Positions 1 through 5,866 of a stretch of DNA of 9,339 bases are shown here, piece after piece. The notes under the pieces are model-generated. The model made no database searches. It was not told where the DNA came from and worked only from the letters and a program-made list of their open reading frames with translations. Made by a program: the position numbers and the translations under genes. The DNA comes from Methylacidiphilum caldifontis. Its GTDB lineage: Bacteria; Verrucomicrobiota; Verrucomicrobiia; Methylacidiphilales; CAMAQI01. How positions within the stretch are numbered: the first letter of the stretch is position 1; every line of letters starts with the position of its first letter. The stretch is from NCBI GenBank assembly GCA_945860255.1, contig CAMAQI010000083.1, positions 1-9,339 of the forward strand, read 5' to 3'.

Positions 1-1
1 G

Positions 2-442
2 AACATTCCCGCCTCTGCCTGTGTGGCAATGGCGATTTACGAGAGTCAATATGGCCAGAGCAAACTAGCCAGAGAGCATCATAACTACTTTGGGTTGAAG
101 GCTTTCTCGAATTGGGATGGGAAAAAGGCTCACAATATGGTGACCCGTGATAGCGGTGTTCTGACGACCGCTGATTTTAGAGCCTATTCAAGTACAAGCG
201 AAGGTTTTGACGGTTATGTTCATTTTTTAAAGAATTCTGATCGCTATGATCGTGCGCTTCAATCAAGAAACGGAGTTGAGTTTGTTTCTGGACTCTTACG
301 TGCTGGCTATTGTCCTGATAGTAACTATTTGGACAACATTCGCTCGATCATGGATCGTCATAAGCTTTATAAGCTCGATTCGCTTAAGCCGAATACGATT
401 GTTCGTTCTGAGGAGTCGGTAAAATCTGAATCCTCAGGTTAA
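2..442 (+). CDS. Glucosaminidase (FlgJ/LytG-type peptidoglycan hydrolase), 5'-truncated by window edge
   Basis: This is the C-terminal 146 residues of a mannosyl-glycoprotein endo-beta-N-acetylglucosaminidase-like domain (GH73 type), which cleaves peptidoglycan glycan strands outside the cytoplasm. The frame is open to the left edge and reads NIPASACVAMAIYESQYG, matching the family's 'PAS..laQAilESg.G.S' motif; the Glu at residue 14 of the visible part is the expected catalytic acid. It continues into an NYFGLKA motif, a 'F..Y.S..egf..Y..FL' stretch and a final YLDNIRSIMDRHKLYKLD helix, all in family order. A GTG at 23 could be called as a start, but homology extends upstream of it, so the gene begins outside the window and its signal peptide is not visible. 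The last 25 or so residues are a low-complexity Ser/Glu tail. It converges on the ribonuclease D gene with a 2-nt gap. Peptidoglycan hydrolase fold is well supported; its specific cellular role is unknown. Confidence 0.85.
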   Translation, partial: NIPASACVAMAIYESQYGQSKLAREHHNYFGLKAFSNWDGKKAHNMVTRDSGVLTTADFRAYSSTSEGFDGYVHFLKNSDRYDRALQSRNGVEFVSGLLRAGYCPDSNYLDNIRSIMDRHKLYKLDSLKPNTIVRSEESVKSESSG

Positions 443-444
443 TT

Positions 445-1527
445 CTACAGGCGAAGTAGGTCGATTTGCCACGGGCAGCAACGATCCTCTTGGAGTAAGC
501 GTTGGGGGGCGGTATCGGGATTTTCAGCGATCTCGATCAAGGTAATCTTCGAGGCGATGAACCCTGGATCCATTTTAAGTTCTTCGGCAACTTTCTGACG
601 TTTATCGCGGAGGGCATTAAAGCGTTTCTCAACGGCGAGTGACATCGGGTCGGGGCGACGGGGATGGAGGTACGGAATTGGTTCTGCCTGGAGCGCCTGT
701 TCGATTTTAAGGAGGAGCCGTTGCTTGGAATCCCCTCTGACGAATGGGGGGACTGGAAACTCTTCTGACGGTTTTTTATTAAAAAGCTCGATGAGTTCGA
801 GCATCAACTCCCCTCGCATGACTCGGAAGGTGGCTAGATCACGGTTTTTCGCCTCTGTTTGACGCCACTCCCATAGGTATTTCAGGAGAGTCCGAGATTT
901 CGGATCGAGGTGCTGATGTCCGGAGATCTGCCAAGCTTCGGGGTCTTCTTGCTCCTTGGGGGATTTTGTGATCTTGAGTTGGCGCTGGCAGCTTTGGTCG
1001 AACCACTCCATGCGTCCGGACTGCTCAAGTCCCTCCCTGAGCACCGTGACAATTGGGTCGAGGTGTAAAACGTCGGCTGAGGCGTAATCGATCATCGATT
1101 CGTTCAAGGGGCGAAGTGTCCAGTCCGCCTTTTGATTACTTTTAGAGAGAGTGATTCCTTTGTTTTCAAGGACAAGGGCGGAATAACTGAGTGCTTTTTT
1201 TCCAAGAATCTGAGCTGCAATAAAGGTATCAAAGATCACGGAGGGGGGCGTTCCTCCGATTTTACGAATCAGACGTAAATCATAGTCAGCGGCATGGATT
1301 TTCCATTTTTTCTCTCCCAAGATTGTCCAGAATTGGGTCAGATCGACTTTTGCGAGGGGATCGACCAGCTCGACTCCTTGAGGAGTTAAGAGTTGAATCA
1401 GACAAAGTTTCTCCTGAAAATGGTGAAAACTATCCGCTTCGGTATCAATGACGACCCATTCTAGGGGTTGAAGTCTAGAAATAAGGTCATCGAGATCATT
1501 TTGAGTCGCTATCCATCGGTAAGACAT
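445..1527 (-). CDS. rnd: Ribonuclease D (DEDDy 3'-5' exoribonuclease with HRDC domain)
   Basis: A 360-residue protein close to the usual length of RNase D, which trims the 3' ends of tRNA precursors and other small RNAs in the cytoplasm. The DEDDy exonuclease core is complete: Exo I VVIDTEAD (D28, E30), Exo II IHAADYDL (D83) and Exo III DYASAD (Y148, D152). An HRDC domain follows at roughly residues 208-285, recognisable by LLKYLWEWRQTEAKNRD, and the C-terminal remainder resembles the second helical domain of RNase D. The ATG start has a weak A-rich AAAAAGAA sequence about 6 nt upstream. It is transcribed divergently from the moeZ operon across an 88-nt gap and ends 2 nt from the convergent glucosaminidase gene, so there is no room for a terminator between them. 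All four catalytic acids and the tyrosine are present, so an active enzyme is expected. Its natural substrates here cannot be told from the sequence. Confidence 0.93.
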   Translation of the reverse strand: MSYRWIATQNDLDDLISRLQPLEWVVIDTEADSFHHFQEKLCLIQLLTPQGVELVDPLAKVDLTQFWTILGEKKWKIHAADYDLRLIRKIGGTPPSVIFDTFIAAQILGKKALSYSALVLENKGITLSKSNQKADWTLRPLNESMIDYASADVLHLDPIVTVLREGLEQSGRMEWFDQSCQRQLKITKSPKEQEDPEAWQISGHQHLDPKSRTLLKYLWEWRQTEAKNRDLATFRVMRGELMLELIELFNKKPSEEFPVPPFVRGDSKQRLLLKIEQALQAEPIPYLHPRRPDPMSLAVEKRFNALRDKRQKVAEELKMDPGFIASKITLIEIAENPDTAPQRLLQEDRCCPWQIDLLRL

Positions 1528-1542
1528 GTTTATTCTTTTTGA

Positions 1543-1570
1543 TTGATTCTAAGAGATTGGCAATCATATT
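1543..1570 (+). promoter_or_regulatory. Possible sigma70-type promoter of the moeZ-clpS-DUF2017 operon
   Basis: In the divergent gap, TTGATT (1543-1548) and CATATT (1565-1570) are separated by 16 nt, each matching 4 of 6 consensus bases. This would leave a leader of roughly 40 nt. It is a weak match in AT-rich DNA, supported mainly by its position. Confidence 0.25.
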
Positions 1571-1605
1571 CATTTTTCCGACAAAAACGGAGAAACCAAT
1601 CTAAA

Positions 1606-1609
1606 AGGA
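1606..1609 (+). promoter_or_regulatory. Ribosome binding site of moeZ
   Basis: An AGGA core inside AAAAGGAAA lies 6 nt before the ATG at 1616. This selects 1616 rather than the out-of-frame ATG at 1612. It is the only convincing Shine-Dalgarno sequence in the three-gene operon. Confidence 0.7.
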
Positions 1610-1615
1610 AAATGT

Positions 1616-2800
1616 ATGAGTCAGATCCATCGAATTAACGACGTGTATAAGGAGATCACCTTCGCCAATGACGAGATCAAACGTTATGGCCGTCATTTAA
1701 TTATGCCTGAAGTCACCTTGGAAGGTCAGAAAAAATTAAAGGCCGCAAAAATTCTTTGTATCGGAACCGGAGGACTTGGCTCTCCACTCCTCGCTTATTT
1801 AACAGCGGCAGGAATAGGAAATATTGGACTCGTCGATTTTGATACCGTCGATTACTCGAATCTCCACCGTCAAATCATTCATAAGACCAAGAACGTCGGA
1901 AAACCGAAAATTCACTCTGCGATTGAGACAATGAAGGAGATTAATCCTTATGTCCAAGTACAGCCGTATGAAACCTCATTCCGTTCTGATAACGCCATGG
2001 AGATTGCCAAGGATTACGACATCATCATTGATGGGACCGATAATTTTCCGACACGCTATCTTGTGAATGACGTTTGCGTTCTTCTGGGGAAACCGAACGT
2101 CTACGGAAGTATCTTTCGTTTCGATGGTCAGGCGACGGTTTTCTGGGGAGAAAAAGGACCTTGTTACCGTTGTCTCTACCCCGAGCCTCCGGAGCCTGGA
2201 ATGGTTCCGAGCTGCGCTGAAGGAGGAGTTCTTGGAGTTTTGCCGGGAATCATTGGGGTGATGCAGGCGATCGAAGCCGTTAAACTCGTGATCGGCGTTG
2301 GCGATACCTTGATCGGTCGACTGGTACTTTTTGATGCATTGAAGATGAAGTTTCGTGAGCTGAAGGTAAGAAAAGATCCGAATTGTCCGATCTGTAGCGC
2401 AAACCCGACAATCAAAGAGCTGATTGATTACGATCAATTTTGCGGGGTTGGACCTGTGGGAGTGAAAGAGGAGAGCTTTGGAGTTCCGGAGATTACCGTC
2501 GAGGAGCTCAAGGCCGCTTTTGATGCCAAAAAAGATTTTGATATCGTAGATGTCCGTGAGCCTCAAGAGTTTGAGATCTCGCAGATTGAAGGGTCGAAGC
2601 TGATTCCGATGGGACAACTGGCGAGCCGAATTCATGAGCTCGATAGTGCCCGCGAGATTTATATTTTATGTAAGAGTGGGATCCGAAGTGCTAAATCTTG
2701 GAAACTGCTGCATGACTCTGGATTTCGTCGCATTAAGAATATTGCTGAGGGGATCGATGCTTGGAGTGAACGGATTGATCCGACTTTGCCACGATATTAA
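1616..2800 (+). CDS. moeZ: MoeZ/MoeBR-type adenylyltransferase and sulfurtransferase (ThiF domain plus rhodanese domain)
   Basis: A 394-residue two-domain protein. The N-terminal E1-like domain (about 18-265) adenylates the C-terminal glycine of small ubiquitin-like sulfur carriers (MoaD, ThiS or CysO types). It shows the ATP loop GTGGLGSP at 50-57, the DFDTVDYSNLHRQ stretch, DGTDNFPTRYLVND, a zinc site made of C183/C186 and C257/C260, and a conserved Cys at 200 before AEGGVLGVLPG. The C-terminal rhodanese domain (about 290-394) carries the active-site loop CKSGIRS with C352, which takes persulfide sulfur and passes it to the activated carrier as a thiocarboxylate. Length and layout match mycobacterial MoeZ and eukaryotic MOCS3/Uba4. 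It is the first gene of an operon; clpS starts 10 nt after its stop. No carrier protein gene is visible here, so whether it serves molybdopterin, thiamine, cysteine or tRNA thiolation is open. The 219-residue antisense reading frame inside it is not a gene. Confidence 0.94.
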   Translation: MSQIHRINDVYKEITFANDEIKRYGRHLIMPEVTLEGQKKLKAAKILCIGTGGLGSPLLAYLTAAGIGNIGLVDFDTVDYSNLHRQIIHKTKNVGKPKIHSAIETMKEINPYVQVQPYETSFRSDNAMEIAKDYDIIIDGTDNFPTRYLVNDVCVLLGKPNVYGSIFRFDGQATVFWGEKGPCYRCLYPEPPEPGMVPSCAEGGVLGVLPGIIGVMQAIEAVKLVIGVGDTLIGRLVLFDALKMKFRELKVRKDPNCPICSANPTIKELIDYDQFCGVGPVGVKEESFGVPEITVEELKAAFDAKKDFDIVDVREPQEFEISQIEGSKLIPMGQLASRIHELDSAREIYILCKSGIRSAKSWKLLHDSGFRRIKNIAEGIDAWSERIDPTLPRY

Positions 2801-2810
2801 TCGACTCTCC

Positions 2811-3113
2811 ATGAGCTATTGCGAGATCCGTGGGGCAACAATCACGACACCTGACCTTCAAACTGAGAATCTCTCAGAGTTTGATCACGGATGGAGTGTG
2901 GTGGTGTGGAATGATCCGATCAATCTGATGGATTACGTTGTCTACGTCTTTCAAAAAGTCCTGCATATGAGTCGCGCTCAAGCAAAAAAACATATGATGG
3001 AGGTCCATCAGCAGGGAAAGAGTCTGGTCGCTCATGAGAATCGTGAAAAGGCGGAGCATCTCGTCCATCAGCTTCAATCCTATGGGCTCACCGCAACCCT
3101 CCAAGCATTATGA
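2811..3113 (+). CDS. clpS: ATP-dependent Clp protease adaptor ClpS (actinobacterial-like type)
   Basis: A 100-residue adaptor that delivers proteins with destabilising N-terminal residues (N-degrons) to the ClpAP or ClpCP protease. The core runs from about residue 27 to the end. The family motif appears as WSVVVWNDPINLMDYVVYVF, with N34 and D35 binding the substrate amino group and M40, V43, M62 and H66 lining the N-degron pocket; these fall on the same residue numbers as in E. coli ClpS. The WNDP.NLM..V.YVFQK wording and the GLTATLQ end resemble actinobacterial ClpS more than proteobacterial ClpS. I chose the ATG at 2811, 10 nt after the moeZ stop, since longer readings would run back through moeZ. 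No Shine-Dalgarno sequence precedes it, so translation probably depends on coupling to moeZ. Its stop overlaps the next start as ATGA. No ClpA or ClpC gene is in the window. Confidence 0.92.
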   Translation: MSYCEIRGATITTPDLQTENLSEFDHGWSVVVWNDPINLMDYVVYVFQKVLHMSRAQAKKHMMEVHQQGKSLVAHENREKAEHLVHQLQSYGLTATLQAL

Positions 3114-3628
3114 AAATCGAAATCCATTCAGAGGCGATTTCACTCCACCTTCATCCTTCTGAAGCGATCTGGTTACTCAACACCTTTCAATTCCTTCAAC
3201 AGTCTTACGAAACACCGATGGAGGGACTTACGGATCAGGAGCGAGCTTACTGGAAAGGATCACTCTTAGATCCTGATGCTTCAAGTTCTCAATTGAAAAA
3301 TGAGTCGGAGGCTTTGGAGTTAGAGCGACTGATTTGGAGGGGGGATCGATTAAAGATCGTCAACCGATGGCTCGATCAATTTAATGGTTTTAAACCTCAG
3401 CAGGAGTTTGAGTTTAAATTTCTTAAAGAAGAGGCCGATGCACTTTTACAAATCACGAATGATCGACGGCTTCTTTTAGCGGCGAATCATGAGATTGGAG
3501 AGGAGGATATGCATCACGATCTTGAAAAGCTCCATCAGAATCCAAAAGCGGGGGCTCTTATTGAAATCGATTTCTTAGCCTTTGTGCAGAGTGCGGTTAT
3601 TCATTGTCTTGAATACGAAGAGGAATAA
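3110..3628 (+). CDS. DUF2017 family protein (ClpS-linked, AosR-like)
   Basis: A 172-residue, acidic, mostly helical soluble protein without signal peptide or membrane segment. It starts inside the clpS stop codon (ATGA overlap), so the two are translationally coupled. Family assignment to DUF2017 rests on this position directly after clpS, the length, and the segment ITNDRRLLLAANHEIGEEDM (115-134), which resembles the conserved 'ND.RL.LGtrL.i.eed' stretch of actinobacterial members. In mycobacteria a DUF2017 protein (AosR) is reported as a redox-responsive regulator of the neighbouring mec-cysO-cysM cysteine genes. That role is not shown here: the protein has a single cysteine (C166), so an intramolecular disulfide switch is excluded, and the sulfur-carrier genes are not visible. 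Functions as a partner or regulator of ClpS are equally possible. It ends 8 nt from the convergent pyruvate-kinase-like gene. Confidence 0.7.
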   Translation: MKIEIHSEAISLHLHPSEAIWLLNTFQFLQQSYETPMEGLTDQERAYWKGSLLDPDASSSQLKNESEALELERLIWRGDRLKIVNRWLDQFNGFKPQQEFEFKFLKEEADALLQITNDRRLLLAANHEIGEEDMHHDLEKLHQNPKAGALIEIDFLAFVQSAVIHCLEYEEE

Positions 3629-3636
3629 AGATTACT

Positions 3637-5484
3637 TCAGGCCGTTTTTAGAATTAACGGATTAAGAAGGGAGGTCTTTTTATCTTGATAGCTATTTGTT
3701 TTGTGAAGAATCTTTGTCAGCGTATCAAGTGCAAATAAAATGTAGGGTCCTTTATTCAGCATCACGCATTCAGCTCGTTGAGCCATTGAAGCATCCGTAA
3801 CCTCTGCACGGGTCGGAGATCCCTTTTTTGCTAAATTTTCCAAAACTTGGGTCGCCCAGATAACGGGGACATGGGCAGCTTCGCAAAGACAGAGAATTTG
3901 CTCTTGGATTTCAGCAAGACGCTCAAACCCGCACTCAATAGCAAGATCCCCCCGAGCGATCATGATCCCGAGCTTATTTAACTCCATTCCTCTTAGTAAA
4001 AGTTGTGGCAAATGAAGGAACGCTTCTTGAGTCTCAATTTTAAGCACAATTCCAAGATGTAAGGCGTTCTTTTTTTTAATTTTTAAAAGAATCTGTTCTA
4101 AATCTTTTTCAGATTTAATAAACGAAAGAGCAATCAAATCGGCATTTTTTGAAACAAATTCTAGTAACTCATCCTCAACGAGAGAGCTTAAATGAGAGGG
4201 AAGATCGGTATCAGGGAGATTAATGCCCTTTTCAGCACGGAGTCGACTCCCTTTTGCCTTTGCCTGGGTGATGAGGATTTTGCAGGAATCTTTACTGGTA
4301 TTGACAATACGCCCTTCGATTTTTCCATCATCAAACAAAACCCGATCCTTGATCGAAAGAAAGGGAAAAATACGGTTGGAGGTACACCCAACGCTCGCCG
4401 GTTTTATTTGTTTCTGCCTCGTATTATGAAGCGAGGCCGAAGCCCCTGTGGAATCGCTCGTGAGGGCCAGCTGATCCCCGATAAAAAGAGTGATGGAGTT
4501 CTCAGTCGGGTGAAAATGGGTGATTTTGAAGTTTTTTAGCTTTTTACATTTTAGCACCGTATTTTTAGACAAATAGGCAGTCTCTTTGCATTCTCCGAGA
4601 GATCCCCCTGATTCGACTTTTGTAATGATAATTTTGCGTGAAGCTCTTCGGGCATCTGAAAAAGAGAGGTAATCTCCCACTTTTAATTTTTTCAGCCAAT
4701 TTTCAGGGATCGGCAATGCCATTCGAGAGTCTTCAGGAAGAAATCCGCATCGAGGAACAAGTTGAACTTGAGCGGCTCGAAGCGTGCGTCCATAAACATC
4801 TCGAAGCGGCTTTATTTTAATAACTTCCGGCTCGATAAGGATCGGTCCCGTGCGAATTTTTTCTCCAGGAAGATCCATCAAAATAAGGCACTTCTTTTTT
4901 AAACTCTTTTCCGCTTTCCGAATATGAGCAATCATCGATTTCCATTTTTTCTCATCATCGTGCGAACAGTTAATCCGAGCACAATCCATCCCTTTTTCGA
5001 TGAGATTATAAATAAGCTGAGGGTCTTGAGCCGCTTCAGAAGGAAGCGTCACCATGATCCTCGCCTTACGTCCATGGGCTGGGGCACCGAAAAGATCGAT
5101 GGTGTGCTGTTCGAGAAGAAGATGTCCCTCTTTAAAATCAAGAGGTTGAGGAGCCTCTAAGATCTTCGGATCGGAGTTGATGAGGCGAGCAAGAATTGCG
5201 AGAACTGAATTGATACTTTGAAGAACATGTTTTTCGGAACGTCCCAATGAAGAGAGGCCTTTTTCACTCAGTTGCACCTGAATGGGCAGAATATCCTTAT
5301 GACGAAGAGCAAGATAGTGAACGAGATTTTGAGCACTCTTCTGATAGGCTGGATGGATGAAATGAAATTCAGATTTCAGACTTTCTGCTTGAATTACATC
5401 AGAACGAATTTTCAGAAGTGCTTGAAAAATATTCGCTAACTCTTGATCTGGATTTTGAATCCTCTTCATTACTTTTGTTCGCAT
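3637..5484 (-). CDS. Variant pyruvate kinase (extended N-terminus and B domain, no C-terminal domain)
   Basis: A 615-residue member of a pyruvate kinase side family; classical enzymes are about 470-500 residues and convert phosphoenolpyruvate and ADP to pyruvate and ATP. An N-terminal helical extension (1-135) contains SAQNLVHYLALR and GLSSLGRSEKHVL, which I recall as conserved in long proteobacterial homologues. The TIM-barrel A domain then shows RIMVTLP (142-148), CARINCSH (168-175), D204 in MDLPGEKIRTG, LKIE (481-484, catalytic K482 and metal ligand E484), IARGDL with D513, WATQVLEN with T545, and PTRAEVTD. The B-domain insert (about 215-445) is more than twice normal size, although FDDGKI and EKGINLP are kept. 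The chain ends after MLNKGPYI, lacking the allosteric C-terminal domain. The usual DTKGPEIRTG is altered to DLPGEKIRTG. Catalytic residues suggest activity, but substrate and regulation may differ. The small exported-protein gene ends immediately before its ATG. Confidence 0.85.
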   Translation of the reverse strand: MRTKVMKRIQNPDQELANIFQALLKIRSDVIQAESLKSEFHFIHPAYQKSAQNLVHYLALRHKDILPIQVQLSEKGLSSLGRSEKHVLQSINSVLAILARLINSDPKILEAPQPLDFKEGHLLLEQHTIDLFGAPAHGRKARIMVTLPSEAAQDPQLIYNLIEKGMDCARINCSHDDEKKWKSMIAHIRKAEKSLKKKCLILMDLPGEKIRTGPILIEPEVIKIKPLRDVYGRTLRAAQVQLVPRCGFLPEDSRMALPIPENWLKKLKVGDYLSFSDARRASRKIIITKVESGGSLGECKETAYLSKNTVLKCKKLKNFKITHFHPTENSITLFIGDQLALTSDSTGASASLHNTRQKQIKPASVGCTSNRIFPFLSIKDRVLFDDGKIEGRIVNTSKDSCKILITQAKAKGSRLRAEKGINLPDTDLPSHLSSLVEDELLEFVSKNADLIALSFIKSEKDLEQILLKIKKKNALHLGIVLKIETQEAFLHLPQLLLRGMELNKLGIMIARGDLAIECGFERLAEIQEQILCLCEAAHVPVIWATQVLENLAKKGSPTRAEVTDASMAQRAECVMLNKGPYILFALDTLTKILHKTNSYQDKKTSLLNPLILKTA

Positions 5485-5802
5485 TTATTCGCTATTTTTT
5501 GGACTTAAAAAACGGATACGAATAACCTCGAGAGGAAACTTTTCGGAAGCTTTGCAGGTCAATTCGACCCGATCTTGAAGATTCAGATGCTGTAATGAGG
5601 AAATATAAAACATCTTCACCTGTCCCTGAGCATCGACGGCAGTAAAGCTCAATCCTGGTCGATTTTCATTACTATTAACCGCAGTGACCCGTCCTTTAAA
5701 TTGAAAAGTTCCTGAGATTGGACTTTCGTCGATCGTCGGCCCAGCAAGGAGAAAAAGAAAACTGACGGCGATCAAAACAAAAAGAGAAAGAACTGATTTC
5801 AT
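5485..5802 (-). CDS. Small exported protein of unknown function
   Basis: A 105-residue protein not recognised as a member of a named family. Residues 1-20 form a signal peptide or single membrane anchor: a Lys at position 2, then a hydrophobic run ending in FLFLLAG. There is no lipobox cysteine. The remaining 85 or so residues have alternating short hydrophobic segments (FKGRVTAVNS, GLSFTAVDAQG, VKMFYIS, DRVELTCKAS, LEVIRIRFL) suggesting a small beta-barrel, possibly OB-like; this is inference from pattern only. A lone cysteine lies in the mature part. The ATG at 5802 is preceded by TAAG about 8 nt upstream, a weak ribosome site. Its TAA stop directly abuts the ATG of the pyruvate-kinase-like gene, so the two are almost certainly co-transcribed and probably translationally coupled, which is odd for an exported protein and a cytoplasmic enzyme. 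Confidence 0.72.
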   Translation of the reverse strand: MKSVLSLFVLIAVSFLFLLAGPTIDESPISGTFQFKGRVTAVNSNENRPGLSFTAVDAQGQVKMFYISSLQHLNLQDRVELTCKASEKFPLEVIRIRFLSPKNSE

Positions 5803-5825
5803 CCCTTCATCTTAATTAAAAAACG

Positions 5826-5853
5826 ATTATTCACAAAAAAGTTTTTGTAACAA
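5826..5853 (-). promoter_or_regulatory. Possible promoter of the small exported protein / pyruvate kinase pair
   Basis: On the minus strand TTGTTA (5853-5848) and AATAAT (5831-5826) are spaced 16 nt apart, matching 4 and 5 of 6 consensus bases. The implied start of transcription is near 5819, about 17 nt before the ATG. A TTGACA at 5864-5859 on the same strand has no suitable partner -10. The AT-rich setting makes chance matches likely. Confidence 0.3.
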
Positions 5854-5866
5854 TCTCGTGTCAAAA

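Noticed and set aside
1976..2635. A 219-residue minus-strand reading frame inside moeZ
   Set aside because: It lies wholly antisense to a well-conserved gene, has no recognisable motif, is rich in residues expected from reverse-reading codon bias, and has no suitable promoter or partner.
2634..2810. Longer version of ClpS beginning inside moeZ
   Set aside because: The added residues are out-of-frame moeZ rhodanese sequence. The ATG at 2811 gives a normal-length ClpS whose motif residues fall at the standard numbers.
3642..3660. CCGTT/AACGG inverted repeat at the end of the kinase gene as a terminator
   Set aside because: Only 5 bp with a 9-nt loop, within the kinase coding region, and no T-run follows on either strand.
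4188..4539. Several overlapping short frames on both strands within the kinase gene
   Set aside because: They are shadows of the enlarged B-domain region, which reads through in one frame with conserved motifs; none has a family signature.
5833..5848. ACAAAA/TTTTGT inverted repeat between nucleotidyltransferase and small exported protein genes as a terminator
   Set aside because: A six-pair, nearly all A-T stem in an A/T homopolymer run is expected by chance and would be unstable; no T-run follows.
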